Assembly: GCA_946405805.1 (NCBI GenBank)
Contig: CAMJIL010000002.1
Location: forward strand, 27,663-91,662
DNA: 64,000 bases
Source: an uncultured Prevotellaceae bacterium
GTDB taxonomy: Bacteria; Bacteroidota; Bacteroidia; Bacteroidales; Bacteroidaceae
Reading direction: 5' to 3'
The notes under the pieces: generated by a model
Database searches by the model: none
Told to the model about the DNA's origin: nothing
The model's input: only the letters and a program-made list of their open reading frames with translations
Made by a program: the position numbers and the translations under genes
Part shown: positions 1-11,215 of the stretch, piece by piece
Numbering within the stretch: position 1 is the stretch's first letter
Layout of the letters: each line of letters starts with the position of its first letter

Positions 1-28
1 TTCTTCGCGTTTTTCCATTTCACGTACT

Positions 29-331
29 TTGGGTGGAGTAATCATAGCACGTTTTGCACAAAGACAGATGAAATTAATGTTACTCATCTGCGCTCTACTT
101 ATTCTGCACATAAGTTGTCGATATATGTGTCAGAAAAAGCTTGTGGAACTCGATCGTTTAGAGGCTCGAATTGTTGAAGCCCACAATAAAGCTATTGTTT
201 GCAGTAGCATTCTTACAGAAAAAAGTCGTGAAAGCAATGTTTTGAAACGTCTATATGAAACTGGTGATAGCACATTGAAGACAAGTAGTCAGCCACCTTA
301 TTTAATAAAAGTAAATAGTGAAGAACTTTAA
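29..331 (+). CDS. ftsL: FtsL-like division protein (frame is open to the window edge; start may lie upstream)
   Basis: Small protein with one N-terminal TM segment, directly upstream of and overlapping ftsI in a dcw cluster. Confidence 0.65.
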   Translation: MGGVIIARFAQRQMKLMLLICALLILHISCRYMCQKKLVELDRLEARIVEAHNKAIVCSSILTEKSRESNVLKRLYETGDSTLKTSSQPPYLIKVNSEEL

Positions 332-2453
332 TTCAAATATTCCCCTCCTACGCTATACAGGTATTGCAGTAATACTTGCGTTTGTAGCCTTTGCTGTTTT
401 GGCCAAAGGCTTCTACATCATGACAGCAGAGAGAGATTATTGGCTTGAAGTAAGTTCTATCCTAAAATATGACAGTATTCCTGTAGACCCTGTACGCGGC
501 AATATCCTAGCATGCGATGGTCAACAGCTGGCATGTAATATTCCAGAATACAAAATATTCATGGACTTTAGAGCCCTAAAGGAAAGTAAAGCAGATACTC
601 TGTGGTACGATTCTTTAGGCAATAGCACACAAAAACTCGATCAACTTTGCATAGGCCTTAACAAACTTTTTCCAGAAAAGACTGCTGAGGAATTCAAGGA
701 ATATTTAAAACAGGGCTACGATAAAAATAGCCGCTATTGGCGTATTGTCAAACGTCGTATAGACTATACCACATATCAAAAGGTAAAAAAACTTCCTCTT
801 TTCAATCTTAGAAAGAACATCGGTGGTTTTGCTGAAGAGAAATTCCCTGTCCGCAATCGTCCATATGGTTCACTCGCACAAAGCGTTATCGGTGATACAT
901 ACAAGGAAAAAGGTATAGCCTTTTCTGGCTTGGAACTCGCCTGCGATTCATTCCTCAAAGGGCATTCTGGATATAAACATCGTAGAAAGGTCCTCAACGG
1001 ATGGGTTGACATACTTGATTCAGCAGCTGTTGACGGATGCGACATTATCACGACTATTGATGTTGGCATACAAGATCTCGCTGAACGAGCACTTATCAAA
1101 GAGTTAAAAAAGGATGGCGCATATACGGGTGTAGCAATCGTTATGGAGGTTGAGACAGGTGATATCAAAGCTATGGTAAATATGGACCTTGATCCTAATA
1201 CTGGAGAATACTTTGAGGGCAGAAATCACGCTATTGCCGACTGGCTCGAACCTGGCTCCGTTTTTAAGACAGCCAGTTTCTTGGTTGCTCTTGATGATGG
1301 AAAGATTGACACTTCAATGACAATAAACACTGGCTGTGGCATTAAAGACATGTATGGTGCAAAGATGCGTGATCACAATTGGCATAGAGGTGGATACGGT
1401 GTCATCAGTGTACCTAAAGCCTTACAAGTTAGTTCCAACATTGGAGTCAGCGCTTTGATTGACAAATATTATCACAATCATCCTGAAGAATTTGTGAAAG
1501 GATTACATCGCGTAGGCATAGCAGAAAACCTTCATTTAGGTTTTTCCGAGTATATGCCTCCTCGTGTTCGCATGCCTAAGAAAAATGATAGGGGACAATA
1601 TACAAACTGGAGTAACACCGCCCTTCCTTGGATGAGCATAGGATACGAAACCAATGTTCCACCTATTTCTGTAGTTACATTCTATAATGCCATCGCCAAC
1701 GACGGAAAACTTGTTCGCCCTCGTTTTATAAAACGTGTGGAACACAATGGAGAGATTATAAAGGAATATCCTGTTCAGGTATTGAAAGAGAAAATCTATA
1801 AAAACGAAAAAGCTCTCCGAGAAATCCAAACCATACTCTATCAAGTTGTTGATATTGGTTTAGGAAAACGTGCAGGTTCAAAAAACTTTGGAGTATCTGG
1901 TAAAACCGGTACCGCACAGAAAGCCAGCAATGGTGGATATAAAAATGGAATAACTCATTACCTGCTGTCTTTCTGCGGATATTTCCCTTCTGGTATAGAT
2001 CCACAGACAAAAGAAAGAATAAAACCGAAATACTCTTGCATAGTATGTATCCAGAAAGCAGGTCTGCCTGCATCTGGAGGTCTTATGTCCGGACAAGTGT
2101 TCCACGATATTTCCGAAGGCATAATGGCCAAGAACATTTATACGAAACTTGATCTTTCACATACGACTTCCAATACTCCAAATGCGAAGCCCAAGCCCCA
2201 CAAGGTTCTTTCGCACCAGGAATTGCTCGCACTTGCAAACAAAACAGAGCAGAAGAGTAGGGAAAAAGCCAATGGTGGAATAAAAAATGCTATGCCGAAC
2301 CTAATTGGTCTGGGAGCACGCGATGCTGTCTACCAAGCGGAAAGCAGAGGTGCAAAGGTTATTCTGAAAGGTAAAGGAAAAGTACGCCATCAAAGCAAGA
2401 GTGCTGGTAGCACAATAAATAAAGGTGAAAAAATAATACTCGAGTTAGGATGA
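318..2453 (+). CDS. ftsI: Penicillin-binding protein FtsI / transpeptidase with C-terminal PASTA domain
   Basis: N-terminal [17 protein letters not shown] (SxxK), SSN, KTGTAQ motifs; PASTA-like C-terminus ([17 protein letters not shown]). Confidence 0.95.
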   Translation: MKNFNSNIPLLRYTGIAVILAFVAFAVLAKGFYIMTAERDYWLEVSSILKYDSIPVDPVRGNILACDGQQLACNIPEYKIFMDFRALKESKADTLWYDSLGNSTQKLDQLCIGLNKLFPEKTAEEFKEYLKQGYDKNSRYWRIVKRRIDYTTYQKVKKLPLFNLRKNIGGFAEEKFPVRNRPYGSLAQSVIGDTYKEKGIAFSGLELACDSFLKGHSGYKHRRKVLNGWVDILDSAAVDGCDIITTIDVGIQDLAERALIKELKKDGAYTGVAIVMEVETGDIKAMVNMDLDPNTGEYFEGRNHAIADWLEPGSVFKTASFLVALDDGKIDTSMTINTGCGIKDMYGAKMRDHNWHRGGYGVISVPKALQVSSNIGVSALIDKYYHNHPEEFVKGLHRVGIAENLHLGFSEYMPPRVRMPKKNDRGQYTNWSNTALPWMSIGYETNVPPISVVTFYNAIANDGKLVRPRFIKRVEHNGEIIKEYPVQVLKEKIYKNEKALREIQTILYQVVDIGLGKRAGSKNFGVSGKTGTAQKASNGGYKNGITHYLLSFCGYFPSGIDPQTKERIKPKYSCIVCIQKAGLPASGGLMSGQVFHDISEGIMAKNIYTKLDLSHTTSNTPNAKPKPHKVLSHQELLALANKTEQKSREKANGGIKNAMPNLIGLGARDAVYQAESRGAKVILKGKGKVRHQSKSAGSTINKGEKIILELG

Positions 2454-3925
2454 AACTACAAGAAATCATATCCGGAATAAATCCCATTGAGGTTATTGGT
2501 TCAATTGACATCAACATCACGGGTGTAAACATTGATTCTAGAAGAATTAGTAACGGCCACCTGTTCATTGCTATGCGAGGAACTCAGGTGGATGGTCACC
2601 AGTATATCTCAAAAGCAATTGAATCTGGAGCGTCTGCCATCGTATGTGAAGAAACAACAGATTATGTTGATAATGTCACATATATAAAGGTACATAGCAC
2701 GGAAGATATCGCAGGTATCATCGCTACCACCTTTTATGGTAATCCTACTCAAAAGCTAAAGTTAATAGGTGTAACTGGTACCAATGGCAAGACAACTATC
2801 GCCACCCTACTCTACAATATGTTCCGTCGCATGGGGCACAAATGTGGATTACTTTCTACCGTGTGCAATTACGTTGAAGGCGAGGCATATCCAACAGAGC
2901 ATACTACTCCTGACCCTGTAGAACTTAATCAGCTTCTTGCAAAGATGGTTGAGGCCGGGTGTGAATACGCATTTATGGAGTGTTCCAGCCATGCTATTGC
3001 CCAAAAAAGAATTGGTGGACTCACATTTACTGGAGGAATTTTTACAAATCTCACACGTGATCATCTTGATTATCACAAAACATTCGAAAACTATCGCGAT
3101 GCAAAGAAAGCTTTCTTCGATGGCCTGAATAAAAAAGCATTTGCTATCACAAACCTTGATGATAAGAATGGTCTTGTGATGACACAGAACACAAAAGCTA
3201 CCATACGAACATATTCCACACAGCGCATGGCTGATTATATGGCTCGTATCATTGAGTGTCATTTCGAAGGCATGTATTTAGGTATAGAAGAAAGCGGAGA
3301 AAGTCGTGTCGAAAGTCGTGAGGTAGGCGTTCAGTTTATTGGAAAGTTCAATGTTTCCAACCTTCTCGCTGTGTATGGTGCTGCTCGTATGCTCGGCAAA
3401 GAGGCTGAAGAAGTGCTCATAACTTTAAGTACTTTAAAAAGCGTTGCCGGTCGTTTGGAGCCGATACATTCTGAAAGTGGCATAACGGGACTTGTTGACT
3501 ATGCTCACACCCCTGATGCATTGGAGAATGTTCTCAAAGCCATCCATGAAGTTATGGAAGGACAAGACGGTCGTATCATCACCGTTTGTGGCTGCGGTGG
3601 AAACCGTGACAAGGGTAAGCGCCCACTCATGGCACAGGAAGCCGTAAAGCAAAGCGACACAGTGATCATAACATCAGATAACCCTCGTAACGAAGAGCCG
3701 CAGGATATCATCAACGACATGTTAGCAGGTCTTAACGCCCAGCAGATGAAAAAAGTTGTGGTAATCGCTGATAGACATGAAGCAATAAAAACGTCTGTAA
3801 TGTTAGCACACAAGGGAGATGTGATTCTTGTGGCCGGAAAAGGACATGAAGACTATCAAATAATAAAAGGTGTAAAACATCATTTTGATGATAGAGAAGA
3901 ATTACGTAATGCTTTTGTGAATTAA
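2450..3925 (+). CDS. murE: UDP-N-acetylmuramoyl-tripeptide synthetase MurE
   Basis: [11 protein letters not shown]-loop, [15 protein letters not shown] motif. Confidence 0.95.
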   Translation: MKLQEIISGINPIEVIGSIDINITGVNIDSRRISNGHLFIAMRGTQVDGHQYISKAIESGASAIVCEETTDYVDNVTYIKVHSTEDIAGIIATTFYGNPTQKLKLIGVTGTNGKTTIATLLYNMFRRMGHKCGLLSTVCNYVEGEAYPTEHTTPDPVELNQLLAKMVEAGCEYAFMECSSHAIAQKRIGGLTFTGGIFTNLTRDHLDYHKTFENYRDAKKAFFDGLNKKAFAITNLDDKNGLVMTQNTKATIRTYSTQRMADYMARIIECHFEGMYLGIEESGESRVESREVGVQFIGKFNVSNLLAVYGAARMLGKEAEEVLITLSTLKSVAGRLEPIHSESGITGLVDYAHTPDALENVLKAIHEVMEGQDGRIITVCGCGGNRDKGKRPLMAQEAVKQSDTVIITSDNPRNEEPQDIINDMLAGLNAQQMKKVVVIADRHEAIKTSVMLAHKGDVILVAGKGHEDYQIIKGVKHHFDDREELRNAFVN

Positions 3926-3953
3926 GTTTAATCAGGAAAAATAAACGTCAACA

Positions 3954-5225
3954 ATGTTATATTACTTCTTTCGATTTCTAGAGCAGTTTAACATCCCTGG
4001 TTCAGGAATGTGGAGTTACATATCATTCCGCTCCATATTGGCACTCATCCTATCACTGATTATTTCCATATGGTTTGGTGAACATTTCATCAAATGGATG
4101 CGAAACAATGGTGGTACAGAGACCCAACGCGACCGCTCAATTGACCCATATGGAGTTGAGAAGAAGGGAGTACCTACAATGGGGGGGATTATTATCATTA
4201 TTGCTACCATCATTCCATGTTTGCTCTTCGGAAGATTGAGGAATATCTACCTCATACTGATGATGGTCACCACTGTATGGCTAGGAGTAATCGGATTTGC
4301 TGACGATTATATAAAACTGAAAATATCGAAGGATGGATTGAAACCTATCTATAAACTTGTCGGACAAGCACTGTTGGGCTTAATCGTTGGCCTTACCTTG
4401 TGGCTTTCCCCAGATGTTGTCATTCGTGAAAACGTCTCTACCCAAAAGCAGGGTCAGGGTACAGAGGTCGTCATACACAAGAGCAGTCCCGTAAAATCCA
4501 CCACCACCACTATACCATTTGTCAAGAACAACAACCTCAATTACACTGATGTCTTTTTCTCCTGGCTTGGTAAACATCGCAGTGCTGCTGGCTGGATATT
4601 CTTCGTATTCCTGACCACCTTTGTTGTGATGGCAGTCAGCAACGGCAGCAACCTTAACGATGGAATGGACGGAATGTGCGCAGGTAATTCTGCTATAGTT
4701 TGTGTTGCTTTAGGCATATTGGCATACTTCTCCAGTAACCTTAGCTTCGCATCTTACTTTAACATAATGTATATCCCACAATGTGAAGAGTTGGTGGTAT
4801 TTCTCAGCGCCTTTACTGGTGCTTTGGTAGGTTTCCTTTGGTATAACGCCTACCCGGCACAGATTTTTATGGGTGATACAGGTTCTCTCGCCATTGGTGG
4901 TATTATTGCTGTAACAGCTATTATTATCCACAAAGAGCTACTCATTCCAATTCTCTGCTTTGTCTTCCTCTGCGAAAGTATCTCTGTGATGCTCCAAGTT
5001 CAGTTGGCAAAAATGGGTAATAAGAAGGGTAAGAAATGGCGTCTTTTCAAACGAGCTCCTATACACGATGCCTTCCGCATCAAACCAGGGCAGATCACTG
5101 ACGACATACATGTATTCCTAAACTGGCCACGCGGATGCTGGCTTGAATCAAAGATAACTGTACGCTTTTGGATTCTCACTATTGGCATGGCAGCACTGAC
5201 TATTATAACATTAAAGATTAGATAA
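3954..5225 (+). CDS. mraY: Phospho-N-acetylmuramoyl-pentapeptide transferase MraY
   Basis: Multipass protein with GVPTMGG, FADDYIK, NLNDGMDG motifs. Confidence 0.95.
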   Translation: MLYYFFRFLEQFNIPGSGMWSYISFRSILALILSLIISIWFGEHFIKWMRNNGGTETQRDRSIDPYGVEKKGVPTMGGIIIIIATIIPCLLFGRLRNIYLILMMVTTVWLGVIGFADDYIKLKISKDGLKPIYKLVGQALLGLIVGLTLWLSPDVVIRENVSTQKQGQGTEVVIHKSSPVKSTTTTIPFVKNNNLNYTDVFFSWLGKHRSAAGWIFFVFLTTFVVMAVSNGSNLNDGMDGMCAGNSAIVCVALGILAYFSSNLSFASYFNIMYIPQCEELVVFLSAFTGALVGFLWYNAYPAQIFMGDTGSLAIGGIIAVTAIIIHKELLIPILCFVFLCESISVMLQVQLAKMGNKKGKKWRLFKRAPIHDAFRIKPGQITDDIHVFLNWPRGCWLESKITVRFWILTIGMAALTIITLKIR

Positions 5226-6583
5226 TGAAAAAGTTGGCAATACTTGGAGCAGGCGAAAGTGGCGTAGGTACCGCTATACTTGCACAGAAACAGGGCTATG
5301 ATGTCTTCGTTTCCGATATGGGAAGCATCAAAGCCAAGTACAAGAAAAGCCTCGACGAAAACAATATACGTTGGGAAGAGAACCATCATACAGAGTCGGA
5401 AATCCTTTCGGCAACTGAAGTGGTCAAAAGTCCTGGCATACCCGATTCTGCTCCCATCATCCAGGCTCTAATAAAGAAGGATACTCCTATTTTGGCAGAG
5501 TTGGAGTTCGCACAACGCTATAGCAAAGGTAAAACGATATGTATTACAGGATCTAATGGCAAGACAACAACAACATCCCTGATTTATTACATAATGAAAA
5601 AATGGGGAGTTGATGTTGGACTTGCGGGAAACATCGGACGTTCCTACGCGCTACAGGTAGCAACAAATGATCATGATTGGTATGTTCTTGAAATCAGTTC
5701 CTTCCAGTTGGACAATATGTTTGAGTTCCATGCTGATGTTTCTATTCTTATGAACATTACCCCTGATCATCTCGACCGCTACGATTTCAAGATGCAGAAC
5801 TATGTCGATTCCAAGATGCGAATCATCCAAAACCAGGGTCCAAAGGATAGCTTTATCTATTGGTCTGACGATGAGTATATCGACAAGGAACTCCTCAAAC
5901 GTCAGGATGGCTATGCCCCAAAGCCTACGCCATCATCACGCAATGCCGTGATGGGCTATCCTACCCTTCAACCTTTCAGTGATGAAGACCTCTCTGCTAT
6001 GTCAGAATTTCCCAATCCATTGCTTCCAGGCAAACATAATCTCCGCAATATGATGGCGGCATATTATGCAACACTTGCAGCAATGGCAAAAATGGATATC
6101 AGCACTGGTCAGAAAGAGAAACTGAAAGAGAAGTTGGCACAGTGCCTAAAAGATTTTCCAGGTGTGGAGCATCGTCTTGAGAGAGTCATGGAAAAAGACG
6201 ACATTTTATGGATTAATGATTCCAAGGCTACAAATGTTGATGCTTGCAACGTAGCCCTTGAAGCGATGTCCCGTCCTACAATACTGATCGTAGGTGGAAA
6301 AGATAAAGGTAATGACTATAGCACAATAGCAGGTATCGTAAAGGAGAAGTGCTGTGCTTTAGTTTTTCTCGGAGTTGACAATTCAAAATTACATACTGCA
6401 TTTGATTCTCTTGGCTTACCCATTGCCGACACCCACTCTATGAAAGAATGTGTAGAAGCATGCAGGAAATTTGCAAAAAAGGGTTGTACTGTACTCCTTT
6501 CGCCATGCTGTGCCTCTTTCGACCTATTTAAGAATATGGAAGACCGCGGAGAACAATTTAAAACATTAGTAAAACAAGCATAA
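5225..6583 (+). CDS. murD: UDP-N-acetylmuramoylalanine--D-glutamate ligase MurD
   Basis: GAGESGVG N-terminus, ITGSNGKTTT, GKHNLRN motifs. Confidence 0.95.
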   Translation: MKKLAILGAGESGVGTAILAQKQGYDVFVSDMGSIKAKYKKSLDENNIRWEENHHTESEILSATEVVKSPGIPDSAPIIQALIKKDTPILAELEFAQRYSKGKTICITGSNGKTTTTSLIYYIMKKWGVDVGLAGNIGRSYALQVATNDHDWYVLEISSFQLDNMFEFHADVSILMNITPDHLDRYDFKMQNYVDSKMRIIQNQGPKDSFIYWSDDEYIDKELLKRQDGYAPKPTPSSRNAVMGYPTLQPFSDEDLSAMSEFPNPLLPGKHNLRNMMAAYYATLAAMAKMDISTGQKEKLKEKLAQCLKDFPGVEHRLERVMEKDDILWINDSKATNVDACNVALEAMSRPTILIVGGKDKGNDYSTIAGIVKEKCCALVFLGVDNSKLHTAFDSLGLPIADTHSMKECVEACRKFAKKGCTVLLSPCCASFDLFKNMEDRGEQFKTLVKQA

Positions 6584-6595
6584 AAGAATAAGAAA

Positions 6596-7879
6596 TTGGA
6601 CCTACAGAAGTTTCAGAATATATTCAAGGGAGACCGCATCATCTGGATGATCTTCTTCATACTGTGTATCATCAGTGTGCTGGAAGTTTATTCATCTTCA
6701 TCACGACTTGGTTATAAGTCGGGCAACTATTGGTATGCAGCGACCTATCATACTATCATTCTCCTTATTGGAGTAGTTAGCATGATTGGAGTACTGAATG
6801 TCCCTTGTCGATATTTTAAGCTAGCTACTCCTATCATGGTTCCGTTCTCGTTGATATTACTTATTCTTGTATATTTAATCGGCACGAAAGAAAATGACGC
6901 AGCACGTTGGATAAAGTTGTTTGGCATCATCCCATTACAGCCATCTGAGATAGCCAAGGGAACAATAATTCTTGCTACTGCACATATCCTATCACAGTTA
7001 CAGACGCCAGAAGGTGCACATCCTAATGCAACAAAATATATCCTTGGAACATCATTGCCACTCATTGCACTCATATTCCCTGAGAACTTCTCTACTGCAG
7101 CATTGATGCTTGGTGTTGTTTTCATGATGATGATTATTGGTCGTGTTCCAATGAAGCACATCGGATATATTATCTCTTTCTGCGTAATATCCGCTATCAT
7201 CGGCATCACGTTGATTTTCACCATCGGTAAGTCAAAATCACAACTTGGTGAACCACAAAGCAACCAACAATTAACAGAGGTCGTAACAACATCGAATAAT
7301 GGTTCTAAATCGGTTGAGATTGAAGATGCTCCAAAGCGTGGTGGTATTCTCCATCGTCTTGACCTTTGGAAACAACGTATTGATGACTTCATGGATCACA
7401 CTTATGTAGCACCAGAGGATTATGATCTTGACAAAAAAGGACAGGTAGGTCATGCCAATATCGCCATTGCTTCCTCTCACATCATAGGTGTCGGACCGGG
7501 GAATAGTGTACAACGTGACTTCCTGCCTCTGGCATTTTCTGACTTTATCTACGCAATCATCTTTGAGGAGTTGGGACTTCTCGGTGCAGCCTTTGTGGCT
7601 TTACTATATTTATCCCTCCTCTTCAGAACTGGATACATAGCACGCCGCTGTGCGAATCCATTCCCAGCCTTCCTGGCTATGGGATTGGCACTGCTCATTG
7701 TCGTGCAGGCTCTTTTCAATATGATGGTGGCAACAGGTCTCGCACCAGTTACTGGACAACCACTACCCCTTATCAGTAAGGGCGGAACCTCTTCTATCAT
7801 TAATTGTGTATACATCGGCATGATACTCTCTATCAGCCGCACAGCAAAAAAAATCGACGAATCATCTCTTAACCAATAA
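6596..7879 (+). CDS. ftsW: FtsW/RodA/SpoVE family protein
   Basis: Multipass SEDS protein, AARWIKL and QPLPLISKGGTS motifs; dcw position. The ORF track start is non-ATG. Confidence 0.93.
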   Translation: MDLQKFQNIFKGDRIIWMIFFILCIISVLEVYSSSSRLGYKSGNYWYAATYHTIILLIGVVSMIGVLNVPCRYFKLATPIMVPFSLILLILVYLIGTKENDAARWIKLFGIIPLQPSEIAKGTIILATAHILSQLQTPEGAHPNATKYILGTSLPLIALIFPENFSTAALMLGVVFMMMIIGRVPMKHIGYIISFCVISAIIGITLIFTIGKSKSQLGEPQSNQQLTEVVTTSNNGSKSVEIEDAPKRGGILHRLDLWKQRIDDFMDHTYVAPEDYDLDKKGQVGHANIAIASSHIIGVGPGNSVQRDFLPLAFSDFIYAIIFEELGLLGAAFVALLYLSLLFRTGYIARRCANPFPAFLAMGLALLIVVQALFNMMVATGLAPVTGQPLPLISKGGTSSIINCVYIGMILSISRTAKKIDESSLNQ

Positions 7880-7892
7880 CTAAAAAAACATT

Positions 7893-9029
7893 ATGAACCA
7901 TATCGAAGATTTACGAGTTATAATTTCAGGCGGTGGTACAGGTGGACATATCTTCCCTGCCATCAGTATCGCTAATGCAATTAAGGCGAAATATCCAAAT
8001 GCAAAGATACTATTTGTCGGTGCAGAAGGAAGAATGGAAATGACTCGTGTTCCAGAGTCAGGATATGAAATCAAAGGTCTTCCTGTAAGAGGCCTTATAC
8101 GTCCTCTTTGGAGTCCAAAGAACATTGGTGTTATGTTCGATTTCTTTCGCTCTCGCTCTATGGTGAAAGATATTATAAAGGAGTTCAAACCTCAGGTGGC
8201 TATCGGTGTTGGTGGCTATGCTTCTGCGCCTACCTTGAATGCGGCCGCAGCAATGGGAGTACCATGTCTCATACAGGAGCAAAATTCTTATGCTGGTGTC
8301 ACAAATAAGTCTCTTGCTCAAAAAGCTCAGAAGATATGCGTTGCGTACGATGGAATGGAACGTTTCTTTCCCGCTGAGAAGATAATAAAGACTGGTAACC
8401 CTGTGCGTCAATCACTTCTCAACAACACTATGACGAAGGAAGAGGCACGCTTAAAGATGGGACTCAAACCTGATATCCCAACAATATTGGTAATAGGAGG
8501 TTCTCTTGGTGCTCGTACCATAAACAATGCCATCGCCGATGGTATCTCCCGTTTTGATGAGAGAAATATTCAGGTAATATGGCAGACCGGAAAATTCTAT
8601 GCCGAGGACTGCGAGAGGATAACGGCAGACCACTACCGCAAAGCTGGTCTTGACTCTCCAAAGAGTGTTCACCCCATGCCATTTATTTCTGATATGGCAG
8701 TAGCCTACAAAGCTACAGACATCGTAATATCTCGCGCCGGTGCTTCTAGCATCAGCGAGTTATGTCTCCTTGGAAAAGCTGCTGTTCTTGTCCCCTCTCC
8801 TAATGTGGCAGAAGACCATCAAACAAAGAATGCTCGCGCGCTCTCCGACAAGGGTGCTGCAGTATTCGTTGCTGATAACGAGGCATCAAAGGTATTGGTA
8901 GAACAGGCAATAGCCCTCGTCTCTGATTATGAACAGATAAAGAAACTCGAAAACGAGATAAAAAAACTCGCTATTCACAACTCTGCAGATATCATAGCAG
9001 AAGAAAGTATAAAATTAATTCAACAGTAA
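7893..9029 (+). CDS. murG: MurG GlcNAc transferase
   Basis: SGGGTGGHIFPA, GGSLGA, SRAGASSISEL motifs. Confidence 0.96.
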   Translation: MNHIEDLRVIISGGGTGGHIFPAISIANAIKAKYPNAKILFVGAEGRMEMTRVPESGYEIKGLPVRGLIRPLWSPKNIGVMFDFFRSRSMVKDIIKEFKPQVAIGVGGYASAPTLNAAAAMGVPCLIQEQNSYAGVTNKSLAQKAQKICVAYDGMERFFPAEKIIKTGNPVRQSLLNNTMTKEEARLKMGLKPDIPTILVIGGSLGARTINNAIADGISRFDERNIQVIWQTGKFYAEDCERITADHYRKAGLDSPKSVHPMPFISDMAVAYKATDIVISRAGASSISELCLLGKAAVLVPSPNVAEDHQTKNARALSDKGAAVFVADNEASKVLVEQAIALVSDYEQIKKLENEIKKLAIHNSADIIAEESIKLIQQ

Positions 9030-10391
9030 ATGAACTCAGTATATTTCATAGGTGCCGGAGGTATCGGCATGAGTGCTATAGCACGCTATTACATCAAACA
9101 GGGGAAGTTTGTCGCTGGTTATGACAAAACGCCTTCAAAACTCACTGACCAACTTATCAGGGAGGGTATGCATATTCATTTTGAAGATAATGTGAACCTC
9201 ATCCCCGAAGAGTGTCGCGATGTGAAGGAAACCTTAGTAATCTATACCCCAGCCATTCCTGAAACACATACTGAATTTCAATTTTTTACCAAGCAGGGGT
9301 TTGACATACAGAAACGTGCACAGGTGTTGGGAACATTAACCAAGGAGCATAAGGGGCTTTGCGTAGCAGGTACTCATGGCAAAACTACCACCTCTACCAT
9401 GTGTGCTCACATCATGCACAACTCTCATTTGGATTGCAACGCTTTTCTCGGAGGCATTTCCAAGAACTACGGAACCAACTATATCCTTTCTGACAAGTCT
9501 GATTATGTAGTCATTGAAGCCGATGAATTCGATCGTTCTTTCCATTGGTTGCGTCCTTGGATGTCTGTCATCACATCATCTGATCCTGATCATCTTGATA
9601 TCTATGGTACCAAGGAGGCTTATTTGGAGTCTTTCCGCCATTATACTACCCTCATTCAGCCAGGAGGTGCATTGATCATTCATACAGGATTGGAGATGAA
9701 GGCCGATGTCGTTGAAGGTGTGAAGACATATACCTATGGTGTAGAGGAAGGAGACTTCCATGCTGAGAAGATAAAGATTGAGAATGGTGAAATAACCTTC
9801 GACTTCATATCTCCCGTTGAAAATGTCCGAAACATACGTCTCGGTCAACCTATTCCTATCAATATAGATAATGGTATTGGTGCTATGGCAATGGCACAAC
9901 TCAATGGTTGTACTGCTGATGAACTGCGTTACGGCATGGAAACATACAAAGGTGTTGACAGACGTTTTGATTTCGCTTTGCGCAATGATAAGCATGTAGT
10001 GATTTCCGACTATGCCCATCATCCAAAGGAGATTTATCAGAGTGCAAAGAGTCTCAAACAGGTGTATAACAATCGCACCATCACGGCCATCTTCCAGCCT
10101 CACCTCTACACCCGCACTCGCGACTTCTACAAGGATTTCGCTGCAGCCCTCTCACAACTTGATGAGGTTATACTGTGCGACATCTATCCGGCTCGCGAGC
10201 TGCCTATTCCAGGTGTTACCTCACAACTCATCTACGACTGCTTGGCACCAGGTGTGAAGAAACAGATGATAAAGAAGGATGAGGTGCTGGATTTCATCAA
10301 GTCCCACGATACCGACGTACTGGTAATACTCGGTGCAGGAGATCTTGACAACTATGTTCCAGAAATAACAAAAATCATCGAAACACGTTGA
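9030..10391 (+). CDS. murC: UDP-N-acetylmuramate--L-alanine ligase MurC
   Basis: IGAGGIGMSAIA, AGTHGKTTT, DYAHHPKE motifs. Confidence 0.96.
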   Translation: MNSVYFIGAGGIGMSAIARYYIKQGKFVAGYDKTPSKLTDQLIREGMHIHFEDNVNLIPEECRDVKETLVIYTPAIPETHTEFQFFTKQGFDIQKRAQVLGTLTKEHKGLCVAGTHGKTTTSTMCAHIMHNSHLDCNAFLGGISKNYGTNYILSDKSDYVVIEADEFDRSFHWLRPWMSVITSSDPDHLDIYGTKEAYLESFRHYTTLIQPGGALIIHTGLEMKADVVEGVKTYTYGVEEGDFHAEKIKIENGEITFDFISPVENVRNIRLGQPIPINIDNGIGAMAMAQLNGCTADELRYGMETYKGVDRRFDFALRNDKHVVISDYAHHPKEIYQSAKSLKQVYNNRTITAIFQPHLYTRTRDFYKDFAAALSQLDEVILCDIYPARELPIPGVTSQLIYDCLAPGVKKQMIKKDEVLDFIKSHDTDVLVILGAGDLDNYVPEITKIIETR

Positions 10392-11215
10392 TGAAAAAGA
10401 TATTCTTCATATTATCCGACATTTTCATTGGTGCTTACTTGGTAATGGCTATGACATCATGGAATAAGGTTGCCCCCCCTACTCCTCGCTGCAAAAAGGT
10501 TACCATTCAGATTGCCGATGAGAATTCAAATGGCTTCCTTACCCAGCAGGAGATTCAGCGTCTTCTCAAAAAACATGACATTTATCCCCTAGGGCAACCT
10601 CTAACCATTGCTAATCCACGCATGATAGAGGAGGAACTGAAACGCATGCCTTTTGTCAACAAGGCTCAGTGTAGCATTGCTCAGGATGGGCATGCAACCA
10701 TTATCGTTACCCAACGAACACCTTTGGTACGCATCAAGAATGAAAACAACCAAGATTACTATATTGATGACAATGGTGGCATAATGCCCAACTCACAATA
10801 CATCAGCAACCTCATGATTGCCACTGGCAACATCAGCAAGCAATATGCTACACAATATATCAGTGTCATAGCACGCTACCTGATGCAGGACGAGTTGTGG
10901 AGTAAAGAGATAGAACAGATAAACGTAACTCCAGACCTTCACGTCGAATTGGTTCCACGCAATGCCGAGCACGTCGTAAACATCGGGCGTATGCCAAAAA
11001 TAAACAATACGCTTAGCCCCAGCAAAAGAAATGAAGAATTAAATAATTACCTAAAGCATCAACTTTCACGGCTTGAACTTTTCTATCGTTATGTGCCACA
11101 GACTCTCAATGGTGCTGTCCCCAGAGACACATCTAATACTCTCAACTCGCTATATAGCTATATAAATCTTGAATATAATAATCAGATAATATGTCAACGA
11201 AGAACTTCATTGTAG
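10388..11215 (+). CDS. ftsQ: FtsQ-like cell division protein
   Basis: Position between murC and ftsA; N-terminal TM, POTRA/FtsQ-like region. Confidence 0.8.
   Translation: MMKKIFFILSDIFIGAYLVMAMTSWNKVAPPTPRCKKVTIQIADENSNGFLTQQEIQRLLKKHDIYPLGQPLTIANPRMIEEELKRMPFVNKAQCSIAQDGHATIIVTQRTPLVRIKNENNQDYYIDDNGGIMPNSQYISNLMIATGNISKQYATQYISVIARYLMQDELWSKEIEQINVTPDLHVELVPRNAEHVVNIGRMPKINNTLSPSKRNEELNNYLKHQLSRLELFYRYVPQTLNGAVPRDTSNTLNSLYSYINLEYNNQIICQRRTSL

Noticed and set aside
6748-7392. 214-aa ORF antisense to ftsW
   Set aside because: Shadow ORF opposite a conserved membrane protein gene.
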